The translations under genes were made by a program, and so were the position numbers. This document shows, piece by piece, positions 1-6,370 of a DNA stretch of 6,405 nt (position 1 is the stretch's first letter; the number at the start of each line of letters is the position of its first letter). This DNA is from an uncultured bacterium. Lineage in GTDB: Bacteria > Patescibacteriota > Patescibacteriia > UBA1558 > GWA2-36-10. The DNA lies in assembly GCA_903876815.1 (NCBI GenBank), contig CAIRBL010000002.1:1-6405 (forward strand), in the 5' to 3' direction. The notes below the pieces were generated by a model. The model did not search any database. It saw only the letters and a program-made list of their open reading frames with translations, and had not been told where the DNA came from.

Positions 1-79
1 GACTAAGTTTAAAATTATTTCTGACATTGGGGACAAAATTCCAATTCGCTTGACGAGGTATTTTGTAGTATTGAGACAT
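1..79 (-). CDS. 5' fragment of a downstream gene, possibly a PD-(D/E)XK-like protein
   Basis: An ATG at 79-77 opens a frame that stays open to the window edge (26 codons). It encodes a peptide containing YKIPRQANWNFVP and ending in FKLS. The Trp/Phe-rich opening followed by FKLS reminds me of the N-terminus of a hypothetical protein family common in Candidate Phyla Radiation genomes, in which FKLS is followed by a segment with a CPRCFYLD-like motif and which is sometimes labelled PD-(D/E)XK nuclease-like. That is recollection; the diagnostic part lies outside the window. The start is 26 nt past the res stop on the same strand. The gap is pure AT with no Shine-Dalgarno sequence and no terminator hairpin, so read-through from res is possible. 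The coding call is reasonable; the family is a guess. Confidence 0.6.
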   Translation of the reverse strand, partial: MSQYYKIPRQANWNFVPNVRNNFKLS

Positions 80-105
80 AAAAATATTTTAATTAATAAA
101 ATATA

Positions 106-2781
106 TTATTTTTTAAACGATTGTGCTAATTGTTGAAAACTTTGCGGTTTATATTTATCCCATTCTTCCTGCTTTACATAAAGCATTTTATAAGCGATCT
201 TTTTCTGCCTCTCACTTGCATCTTCGCACCATTGCCCCAGTCTTTTAATTTTCTCAATGTCATCCAAATCTTCCCTTCCTTTTGTTTCTACAATATAAAT
301 AGTTTTTGAATCTGTTTTTACAAAAAAATCAGGATAATAACTAGAAATTGCTCCACTAGCGTTTTTATAATCAATCTTGAAATGAATTTCATAATAATTT
401 TTGGCAAAAGATATTACATCTTCAGCTCTCTCTAAAAAATCGGCAAATTCTAATTCAAAATCACTGTCGCCAACAATTTTGTTAAACACACTCTTTTTCG
501 GTAATAAATATTTTTTATCAGTCACCACAAATGGCCTAGCACTACTGACTTTAATATAATTTTTTATTTCCGTATCACCAATATCTTGAACAGTTAAATT
601 GTTAATTTCTTTTTTAAAAGTTTCTACAATAATTTTGACTGCCTCTAATTCAGATAAATTTCTTAAAATATTTGAATCATTCAAGTTGACTTTTTCATTA
701 AATAAATTTTCGGTAATAAACTCTTTAACTTTTCCAAAAAGTATATCATAGCAACCAAAGAGACGAAGCTCTTTCATGATTCTTTGCACAAAAAAACCAA
801 CTACACTTTGATAATTTGGCTCAATTGAGCTATTCAAAATTGTAGTATGATGAGTTTTATCATTAATTATTTCTTTGAAAATTATTTCTTTTTGCTCTTC
901 TGTAGAAAATTGTTTAACAGAAATTTTTTCATGTTTAAAACTAACAACATTTAACAAGCTAAGATTTTTATATTCTCTCTGAATTCTTGGAGTCAAAATT
1001 GGTAATTCAATGTCTAAATTTTCAATATCTTTTTTAACATTTTGATTATCAATTTCAATTACAGTTGGCGTAATTGGTGTGCCAGAACGATCCATTTTTC
1101 TTTTTTCTAGCTCAACACCTTCAGCCTGAATCGATTCCACAAATTCCATAAAAGCTGGCGTACCAATAACACTGACATATTCTTTAACGTCTTGCCCAAA
1201 AAACATTCTACGCAGACCACGTCCAAGAGTTTGTTCTGGTAATATTTTTGAATCTGAACCATAAGGACGTAAACCGACGATTGTTGTCACATTTTTTACA
1301 TCCCAACCTTCTTTAAGCATTAAAACAGAAACTATGACTTTATAAGGACTTTCTAAACTATCAATATCATTCGCTTTTTTTCTTAACTCTTGTAATTCTT
1401 TTTCTTTTTTACCAGAAACAGTTTCTGATATCTCGCCACTTTGATTAGTGTGAATTGTCAAAACAGCACCTTTTAATTTTGCATAATTTTTCTCAATAAA
1501 TTCTGCTACATCATCACAATTTTTTGTATCATCAGTCATGATAAACAGAATAGACTTTTTACCAGTAGACTCAAGTTCTGTGTAAATTTTCTCCCATTCT
1601 TCAACTCCTAAACGGATAAAATCTTCATATTTTTCGGAAAATATTGAGCTTTGTTTTTCTTGTAGCTTTGCTCGACTAGCCTGATCTGGCACAATTGGAT
1701 TTTTTACCACTCCTTGATGTATTGCCTCAACTAAAGGATAGTCAGAAACAGTTTGCACAAAAATTTCGCCTCGATTATTTTTTGGTGTAGCTGTCACATC
1801 AATTTGTAAAGCTAACTTCTTGCCTTTTTGTAATAACCTATTATGTATATCTTCGATTGATTTAAACCAAGCCATTTTTGGATCATGAATATGATGCGCC
1901 TCATCATTGATAATCATCAATTCATCAACATCACGTACAATTTCACCTAAATCAATTTTTGAATCATTAGTTTTACCAACTACTTTAGTACCTAGAAAAT
2001 AATTGGAAGTATCTTCATCTTCAATATTAGCCTCATTAATATTCCCTTCATAAACTCGATGGATATTAGTCAAGAAAATATTACCTGATTTTGAAATTGT
2101 TCCAACTTCATCTTGTAAATGCAATTTGATTTGAAAATCATCTTGCCAATTTTGTCCTTCATAACCATTATCTGGTAAGATGGGATCTTCATAAAATATT
2201 TTTAAACCTTCAAAATCATTTTTTATTCTATCTAAAACTATAATATTGGGCGTAATTAACAAAAAGTTTTTAGATAATTCCGAATCTTCTTCATAAAGTT
2301 TATGAAAATATGACCAAGCCAGCAGCAAACTCATAACCTTTGTTTTTCCACTGCCGGTTGCCATCTTGATTACAAAACGTAACCAATCTTCGGTAAACAT
2401 ATTTGGACTAACACGGCCCAGTTTATCAAACTTAATTAAATCATATTTATTAACAACTTTTTCCACATCATAAAGCCAAATCACCGTTTCAACTGCTTCT
2501 CTCTGGGCATAATAATATTGAAAAGAAACACTAGCACCATCTTTAGCAAAAATTGTATGTGGCTCTTTAAACCACCAATTTAATAAAGCCTTAGAAGTTT
2601 CACTAGCTCCCTCATAATTATTCTGACGCCACTCTGCTATTTTTTCACGTAATGCTGGGACAAAAGGCGGCAAAAGTTTTTCATAGCCTTCTTTGCGTAA
2701 ATCTTCTTCAGCTGGAAACCATCTGATTGAAGGATCAAGTATCTGAAATTTATCTTTGGGAAAATTTTTGTGTAATGCCAT
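106..2781 (-). CDS. res: Type III restriction endonuclease subunit Res (DEAH helicase-translocase with PD-(D/E)XK nuclease)
   Basis: Restriction subunit of a Type III system. With Mod it uses ATP hydrolysis to communicate along DNA and cuts unmodified DNA near its recognition sites in the cytoplasm. The 891 residues are close to the usual family length (about 900-1000). Visible SF2 helicase motifs are an aromatic/Gln-rich segment before the helicase at about 87-95, Walker A MATGSGKT (140-147, Lys146), motif Ia around FLLITPN (173-179), DEAH at 293-296, TAT motif III (330-332), motif V near LKEGWDVKN (489-497) and motif VI QTLGRGLRR (517-525). The C-terminal nuclease has Glu776/Glu778 in FELEFADFLE, PD at 817-818 and ETK at 832-834, so Asp818, Glu832 and Lys834 are the likely catalytic residues. 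No motif is broken. It resembles the family I know as BPTD_3080-type restriction enzymes. The ATG at 2781 has no Shine-Dalgarno sequence upstream. The gene lies last in the system, 144 nt after nyn, and probably has its own promoter. Confidence 0.95.
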   Translation of the reverse strand: MALHKNFPKDKFQILDPSIRWFPAEEDLRKEGYEKLLPPFVPALREKIAEWRQNNYEGASETSKALLNWWFKEPHTIFAKDGASVSFQYYYAQREAVETVIWLYDVEKVVNKYDLIKFDKLGRVSPNMFTEDWLRFVIKMATGSGKTKVMSLLLAWSYFHKLYEEDSELSKNFLLITPNIIVLDRIKNDFEGLKIFYEDPILPDNGYEGQNWQDDFQIKLHLQDEVGTISKSGNIFLTNIHRVYEGNINEANIEDEDTSNYFLGTKVVGKTNDSKIDLGEIVRDVDELMIINDEAHHIHDPKMAWFKSIEDIHNRLLQKGKKLALQIDVTATPKNNRGEIFVQTVSDYPLVEAIHQGVVKNPIVPDQASRAKLQEKQSSIFSEKYEDFIRLGVEEWEKIYTELESTGKKSILFIMTDDTKNCDDVAEFIEKNYAKLKGAVLTIHTNQSGEISETVSGKKEKELQELRKKANDIDSLESPYKVIVSVLMLKEGWDVKNVTTIVGLRPYGSDSKILPEQTLGRGLRRMFFGQDVKEYVSVIGTPAFMEFVESIQAEGVELEKRKMDRSGTPITPTVIEIDNQNVKKDIENLDIELPILTPRIQREYKNLSLLNVVSFKHEKISVKQFSTEEQKEIIFKEIINDKTHHTTILNSSIEPNYQSVVGFFVQRIMKELRLFGCYDILFGKVKEFITENLFNEKVNLNDSNILRNLSELEAVKIIVETFKKEINNLTVQDIGDTEIKNYIKVSSARPFVVTDKKYLLPKKSVFNKIVGDSDFELEFADFLERAEDVISFAKNYYEIHFKIDYKNASGAISSYYPDFFVKTDSKTIYIVETKGREDLDDIEKIKRLGQWCEDASERQKKIAYKMLYVKQEEWDKYKPQSFQQLAQSFKK

Positions 2782-2804
2782 ATTTTTAGCTAATATTAGA
2801 TAAA

Positions 2805-2843
2805 ATTATATACCTATGTATAAACTATTGATTTTATAGTATA
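2805..2843 (-). promoter_or_regulatory. Possible leftward promoter region for res
   Basis: On the minus strand a perfect TATAAT lies at 2810-2805 and a TATACT at 2843-2838. Neither has a good -35 at standard spacing; the nearest is GTGACT at 2868-2863, 19 nt from TATACT. Initiation from TATAAT would give a leader of about 17 nt with no Shine-Dalgarno sequence before the res ATG. The tract is so AT-rich that -10-like words are expected by chance. A separate res promoter is nevertheless plausible because the gap after nyn is the only sizeable one inside the system. Confidence 0.25.
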
Positions 2844-2856
2844 ATTATGCTATTAT
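2828..2856 (+). promoter_or_regulatory. Rightward sigma70-type promoter with extended -10
   Basis: On the + strand, TTGATT (2828-2833; 4 of 6 matches to TTGACA) is followed after exactly 17 nt by TATTAT (2851-2856; 5 of 6 matches to TATAAT). The TG of an extended -10 is in place as TGC at 2848-2850. Predicted initiation is around A2863. It points away from res and towards the 3' end of nyn, and no protein gene lies downstream on this strand. The composition is AT-rich, so chance matches cannot be excluded, but spacing plus TGn makes this the best promoter in the gap. Confidence 0.5.
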
Positions 2857-2862
2857 CTAGTT

Positions 2863-2933
2863 AGTCACGCTTAATGAGTTTTCTCGTTGAGATACACATA
2901 AATCTGAGGGAGCAATCCCTCAGATTTATTTTT
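2863..2933 (+). ncRNA. Candidate small RNA, about 71 nt, with two hairpins and an intrinsic terminator
   Basis: This is the predicted transcript from the promoter at 2828-2856 to the T-run after the hairpin at 2898-2929. The first hairpin pairs 2870-2878 with 2883-2891 around a UUUU loop (9 pairs). Two of these, 2872-2889 and 2875-2886, are U-G on the + strand transcript and become A-C mismatches on the complement, which favours + strand RNA. The second hairpin is a 13-bp terminator. The last few nucleotides are antisense to the final codons and stop of nyn. I recognise no RNA family. It faces the mod-WYL-nyn operon and diverges from res, so an antisense or trans-acting regulatory role in the system is conceivable but unproven. 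Confidence 0.4.
2898..2933 (+). terminator. Perfect 13-bp hairpin plus T-run (rightward intrinsic terminator)
   Basis: Bases 2898-2910 pair without mismatch with 2917-2929 around a 6-nt loop (AGCAAT); the upper stem is CTGAGGG/CCCTCAG. On the + strand the stem runs into TTTATTTTT ending at 2933, the layout of an intrinsic terminator for rightward transcription. On the minus strand the hairpin is followed by a mixed sequence with no clean T-run, so it would be a weaker terminator for the mod-WYL-nyn operon. The TAA stop of nyn (2928-2926) lies inside the stem, which could also protect the 3' end of that mRNA. Confidence 0.75.
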
Positions 2934-3726
2934 GCAAAAAATCTCTTAACTTATTAATTGAACATTCGAAAAAAAGACTATTTTCTATTTCAATATACTC
3001 CTTTCCTTTATGTCCAGGCGCAAATACTAAAATCACTTTTTTACCTTTCTGAATCAAATCTACAATTAAAGCTGAATAATCGCCATCACCACTAAACAAC
3101 AACAAGGTATCATAAGAATCTTGAGCATTTAAAGCGTCCCTTGTAATTTCTACATCAAAATCACATTTTCTTCTTTTGACTGGTAATTTCAAATTTTCTT
3201 GTAAACCACCTATTTCTATATTCAAATTTTTTAAATCACCATCAAGCTCCTCGATTAAATCAAATATTTCTTTGAGCTCTTTTTCATTTGATAAACTAAA
3301 AGAACTTTTTTCATTGCCAATACTAATTTTTGGTAAACCATCAATTTTTTTTATTAATGAATATAATTTATTTGAAATATCAGAATTGGTATTTTTTACA
3401 TTATCTAAAACATTAAATAAATCTCTAACAATTTTTTTAAAATGCGACTGCCCCTCTAACAAAACAGGTGTCCATTTAACTTCTTTAAAAATTGATGTAA
3501 AGCCAATGTTTTCGATCCTAAGTTTAAAATCCTCTGATTTTTGTTGACCAATTTCTACACCATAATAAAATCTCTTATCAATAATTTTTGGCCTGTCAAA
3601 AAAATTATACAGTTTTTGTGGGCAAACCTCCCATTTTAAAGTTTTTGACCAACCAAAAACATTTGCCCAATCAACCATCAATAAAGTTCTCTTTTTAATT
3701 TTTAATTTAAATTTTTTGTTTTCCAT
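2926..3726 (-). CDS. NYN-domain (PIN-like) putative ribonuclease
   Basis: The 266 residues carry the landmarks of the NYN/LabA branch of PIN-like metal-dependent nucleases: LLMVDWANVFGW near the N-terminus (Asp19, Asn22), an FYYGVE strand (53-58), KCDFDVEITRDA (187-198, with Asp189, Asp191 and Asp197), SGDGDY (212-217, Asp214 and Asp216) and the strand GKKVILVFAPG (228-238). These acidic residues would hold catalytic Mg2+/Mn2+. Family members act mostly on RNA, but the substrate here is unknown. A charged, largely helical insert (about 90-185) separates the two catalytic halves and is absent from short LabA-type proteins. There is no signal peptide or membrane segment. The ATG at 3726 lies 1 nt after the WYL stop, with only a weak GAGA upstream, so translation is probably coupled. 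The gene is very AT-rich (8 G/C of 60 at 3361-3420). Its place inside a Type III R-M operon suggests a defence-related nuclease; that is inference. Confidence 0.85.
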   Translation of the reverse strand: MENKKFKLKIKKRTLLMVDWANVFGWSKTLKWEVCPQKLYNFFDRPKIIDKRFYYGVEIGQQKSEDFKLRIENIGFTSIFKEVKWTPVLLEGQSHFKKIVRDLFNVLDNVKNTNSDISNKLYSLIKKIDGLPKISIGNEKSSFSLSNEKELKEIFDLIEELDGDLKNLNIEIGGLQENLKLPVKRRKCDFDVEITRDALNAQDSYDTLLLFSGDGDYSALIVDLIQKGKKVILVFAPGHKGKEYIEIENSLFFECSINKLRDFLQK

Positions 3727-3727
3727 A

Positions 3728-3997
3728 TCAAATTTCTATCTCATAGCGAGGTCTATATACTTCATCTGTGATTTGGACATCGTTTATTCTGTCTAATGAA
3801 AATCTCCTTATACCACTTTTGGCAACATCCCAAGCAAAAAGACCATCTTCACCTTGATCATGGCTAAAGCTATATGGCTCCACATATCTCCAACCTTCGC
3901 TTGTACCATCCTTCTCACGATAAACAATCTTTAAAACGTTTCTTGACCTTGCTGCTTGTTTAATTATTTCTATAATCTGATACATAATTTTATACAT
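3728..3997 (-). CDS. Stand-alone mini WYL-domain protein
   Basis: An 89-residue protein that is essentially only a WYL core. It has a short N-terminal helix (about 5-18), then VLKIVYREKDG (21-31), RYVEPYSF (37-44), GLFAWD (52-57, in the place of the Trp-Tyr-Leu motif) and the hallmark RRFSLDRI (64-71), and ends in a polar tail. WYL domains are Sm-like ligand-binding modules that bind nucleic acids or nucleotides and regulate bacterial defence systems, usually fused to a winged helix (as in BrxR and CapW). No winged helix is present, so this protein probably does not bind promoter DNA by itself and may act by contacting Mod, Res or the NYN protein. The ATG at 3997 overlaps the mod stop by 8 nt; an alternative ATG at 3985 (residue 5) would leave a 4-nt gap. 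The two starts cannot be separated from sequence alone. The stop is TGA. Confidence 0.8.
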   Translation of the reverse strand: MYKIMYQIIEIIKQAARSRNVLKIVYREKDGTSEGWRYVEPYSFSHDQGEDGLFAWDVAKSGIRRFSLDRINDVQITDEVYRPRYEIEI

Positions 3998-6245
3998 TCA
4001 CCTCAATTACCTTAGTTGTATCATTGCCAAAAATATCAATCACTTTGATAGCAATCTTCATTTTGCCTTTTGGCGCTTCTTTAAAAACAGACGTTAATTC
4101 CAATACCCTGTCTTTTTTTGTTCTAAAAGACTGCCATTCATTTTCAAAAATATAATTGCCTGTCCACTTTTCTATTTCTTCACCAGTCTTTTCGTCAAGC
4201 ACACGAACAATTTCTTTTTTACTTTCAAAATTAAAATCTACTGACCAATAGTCAATCCAATCAGTCCATTTTTTCGTCAAAATTTCTCTAGAAATAATAT
4301 CCGTCTGTTTATCTTTAGAAATTTTGATCACCTGCCCATTTTCGATAATAACTTTATTAGAACCAGCTTGTAATTTTTCCTCTACTTCGCCGGTATTATC
4401 TTGATTATAAAAAACGGAAAAATCAACTAACCCAATAGCAAGTTCTTTGACATTACCTCGTCCTCGAATAATTGGCTTAACTTCAATATAAGCAATATCA
4501 TAAAATTTCACTTGTCCCTTTTCCACCGCTTTTTTATCAAACACTTCGCGCGGAATAACCTTAAATTGAACATCAATACCGAGCTTTTTGGCGGATTCAA
4601 AATCAAGTCCCATTTCATAATCAAACCCCAAAACATCGGCTTTGGTGATTTTCTTTTCTTTGCATTCACTGATTATTTTTTCTAAAAAATCACTAGTAAT
4701 AGGCGTGTCAATGGAACCAACGGCGACTAATCTGTCTCTTTTTTTACCAACAAAAGTATTAAATGAATCTACTGCTTCAGCTTTGTAAGCAGATAAAATA
4801 AGTTTGATAAATTCTTGCTCTTTATTTTCCTTCTGAATTCTTTTTTCTTCTTCACGCAAATTTTCATTCACGCCCAAAAACTTTTCTCGTTCATATTTGC
4901 CGATGTTTAAAATTTCAAACGCGCGAAAATCTTTTCCTGCTTTTTTGAGTTCTCTTTGCACGCCAATCATTCTTTTGCGGGTCGTGTGAATAGAAAACCT
5001 GCCCAAATCCGAGCCAATCCATTTTCTGCCCAATTTTTCCGCTACTGCCAAAGTAGTGCCGGATCCGCAGAAGAAGTCGGCGACAAGGTCACCCTCGTTG
5101 GAAGATGCTTTAATTACTCTTTCAATTAACGATTCTGGTTTTTGTGTCGGATAGCTTTCTGATTCAGCACTAGTTGGTGAAATTAAATTAACATCATCCC
5201 AAATGTCAGAGGCCGGCACTCCTTTTGTATCATCAAAATAATACTTGAGCATCGGTTGACCATTTTTAGGCCAATAAATTTTTCCTTCAAGGTCGAGTTT
5301 TTCCAATTTCTCAATTTTAGTTATCCAATGCATACCATTACGACCAAATGAATTTGGGTCAAATCCTCTCCAAACTGAACCCGTGGATCCATTTCTCTTT
5401 CCACTCACAAGTAATGGAGCATGTCTATAATTTCCTTTTTCATCATCATGATTATATTGCGATAGATAATCATCACTATGTTCCTTATAAATTTTATTCA
5501 AAACAGTACTCCCGCTTTTTGAATAATAAAAAATCGTATCATGTGCCTTCCTGAAAATATTACTGATTGATGAAATATTTGTACTTCGTTTCCATATAAC
5601 ATCATTCCTATAGTTGTCAGTCCCAAAAATTTCATCTAACACGAGCTTTAAATAAGCGCTCACACGACCATCACAATGCACATAAATGCTGCCGTCTTCT
5701 GCTAAAAGTCCGTGCATCAATTTTAGCCTTTCATAAATCATGGCGATGAAACTATCCGCGCCTTTGCCCCAAGTGTCGCGATAAGCGATTTCTTCAATCA
5801 CCGACGGTTTTTTGGTAAAAGACTCTTCACCAATTTCAATATTCATGGAAAAATCGGCACCAACATCAAATGGTGGATCAATATAAATAAGTTTCAAGCC
5901 ACCCTCGGCTTCAATTTGTTTTCGCAAAGGACCATTTTTGAGCGATGATAAAATTAGTTTGTTGTCGCCCCAAATAAGTTTATTTGACCAACCCTTGATC
6001 TGCCTGCCTGAAGTATCAAAAAGCGTGGTTTGCACCGTGATTTTTTCTTCACTTCTCGGCTCATCAATATGCTCAATCGCCTGAAACGGTAAAACCATAT
6101 TTTCAATTTCGTCGGTTTTTCCATTCCACAAAAGCTCAACTTCCCGATCAGTATCAAAAAGCAAAAAACGGTATTTATCTGGCAAAGGTTTACCAGATTC
6201 TAAATACTTAATAATGTCTCGTTTTTCATTGTCAGTTAACTTCAT
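3990..6245 (-). CDS. mod: Type III DNA methyltransferase subunit Mod (beta-class N6-adenine)
   Basis: Modification and specificity subunit of the Type III system: it transfers methyl from S-adenosylmethionine to adenine in the recognition site. Motif order is beta-class: catalytic DPPF first (123-126), a target-recognition region (about 200-360), TQKP (367-370), then the AdoMet-binding FCGSGTT (392-398). DPPF rather than SPPY indicates N6-adenine. At 751 residues the protein is longer than a bare methylase. After 440 come a charged helical linker (455-480), a segment with VGSIDTP (509-515) and LGFDYEMGL (539-547) of a kind seen in Type III-like methylases, and a C-terminal part with WIDYWSVDF (663-671) and KVIDIFGNDT (734-743), probably for complex assembly. 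An in-frame TAA at 6269-6267 and no other ATG between fix the start at 6245. Spacing to the only purine-rich element (AAAGGGG, 6268-6262) is long. It is the first gene of the operon and overlaps the WYL gene. The recognition sequence cannot be read from the protein. Confidence 0.95.
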   Translation of the reverse strand: MKLTDNEKRDIIKYLESGKPLPDKYRFLLFDTDREVELLWNGKTDEIENMVLPFQAIEHIDEPRSEEKITVQTTLFDTSGRQIKGWSNKLIWGDNKLILSSLKNGPLRKQIEAEGGLKLIYIDPPFDVGADFSMNIEIGEESFTKKPSVIEEIAYRDTWGKGADSFIAMIYERLKLMHGLLAEDGSIYVHCDGRVSAYLKLVLDEIFGTDNYRNDVIWKRSTNISSISNIFRKAHDTIFYYSKSGSTVLNKIYKEHSDDYLSQYNHDDEKGNYRHAPLLVSGKRNGSTGSVWRGFDPNSFGRNGMHWITKIEKLEKLDLEGKIYWPKNGQPMLKYYFDDTKGVPASDIWDDVNLISPTSAESESYPTQKPESLIERVIKASSNEGDLVADFFCGSGTTLAVAEKLGRKWIGSDLGRFSIHTTRKRMIGVQRELKKAGKDFRAFEILNIGKYEREKFLGVNENLREEEKRIQKENKEQEFIKLILSAYKAEAVDSFNTFVGKKRDRLVAVGSIDTPITSDFLEKIISECKEKKITKADVLGFDYEMGLDFESAKKLGIDVQFKVIPREVFDKKAVEKGQVKFYDIAYIEVKPIIRGRGNVKELAIGLVDFSVFYNQDNTGEVEEKLQAGSNKVIIENGQVIKISKDKQTDIISREILTKKWTDWIDYWSVDFNFESKKEIVRVLDEKTGEEIEKWTGNYIFENEWQSFRTKKDRVLELTSVFKEAPKGKMKIAIKVIDIFGNDTTKVIEVNV
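3999..4004 (-). promoter_or_regulatory. Shine-Dalgarno GAGGTG inside the end of mod, serving the WYL gene
   Basis: GAGGTG encodes Glu-Val three residues before the mod C-terminus. It lies 1 nt before the ATG at 3997 and 13 nt before the ATG at 3985. Neither spacing is ideal, which is why the WYL start remains ambiguous. The overlap with the mod stop indicates coupled translation. Confidence 0.45.
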
Positions 6246-6268
6246 ATTTTCTATTTTAAATCCCCTTT

Positions 6269-6297
6269 ATTTTCCCATTATTAGCCCAAAAAGTCAA
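6269..6297 (-). promoter_or_regulatory. Candidate leftward promoter for the mod operon
   Basis: On the minus strand, TTGACT (6297-6292; 5 of 6 matches to TTGACA) is followed after 17 nt by GAAAAT (6274-6269; 4 of 6 matches to TATAAT), preceded by TGG as an extended -10. Initiation near 6262 would give a leader of about 17 nt before the mod ATG. The site lies directly after the terminator at 6304-6344, the expected position for a first-gene promoter. The -10 is imperfect. Confidence 0.45.
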
Positions 6298-6303
6298 AAA
6301 GCT

Positions 6304-6344
6304 AAAACCCCCGCCCTGAGCGTAGTCGAATGGGCGGGGGTTTT
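6304..6344. terminator. Bidirectional GC-rich intrinsic terminator with repeat-like loop
   Basis: AAAACCCCCGCCC (6304-6316) pairs perfectly with GGGCGGGGGTTTT (6332-6344) around a 15-nt loop, giving a 13-bp stem. T-runs follow on both strands: TTTT on the + strand and TTTTAGCTTTTTGACTTTTT on the minus strand. It lies 26 nt after the stop of the fragment at 6371-6405 and before mod, so its main job is probably to insulate mod from the upstream gene. The loop with its flanking bases reads CCCTGAGCGTAGTCGAAT, close to a short palindromic word (CCCTGAGCGTAGTCGAAGGG) that I recall as widespread in intergenic DNA of several bacterial groups. Its GC content contrasts sharply with the surroundings. 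Confidence 0.88.
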
Positions 6345-6370
6345 GTATAAATTATTTCAATTTCTTCTTA

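Noticed and set aside
2..136. Open frame on the + strand at the left edge
   Set aside because: It overlaps the end of res and the start of the minus-strand gene at 79. The minus frame begins with an ATG in the right place and gives a more protein-like sequence.
2874..2957. 27-residue open frame (MSFLVEIHI...) on the + strand in the small RNA region
   Set aside because: No Shine-Dalgarno sequence before the ATG. The frame reads through both hairpins and into the antisense of nyn, so the hairpins explain the sequence better.
3176..3547. 123-codon open frame on the + strand inside nyn
   Set aside because: It lies opposite a convincing NYN gene, and its Ser/Phe/Lys/Ile-rich composition is what the complement of an AT-rich, Lys/Glu-rich gene gives. 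No domain is visible.
5348..5554. 68-codon open frame on the + strand inside mod
   Set aside because: Antisense to the target-recognition region of mod, with no ribosome-binding site or recognisable motif.
5954..6157. 67-codon open frame on the minus strand in another frame of mod
   Set aside because: Fully inside the mod N-terminal coding region, with an Arg/Lys-rich composition typical of an out-of-frame reading.
3990..6245. Simple-sequence repeats for phase variation of mod
   Set aside because: Many Type III mod genes carry tandem repeats or long homopolymers. None is visible here and the frame is intact.
106..6245. BREX or DISARM instead of Type III R-M
   Set aside because: No PglZ, BrxL, BrxC, DrmA or DrmB features are present. 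The Mod motif order and the DEAH helicase fused to a PD-(D/E)XK nuclease match a Type III Mod/Res pair.
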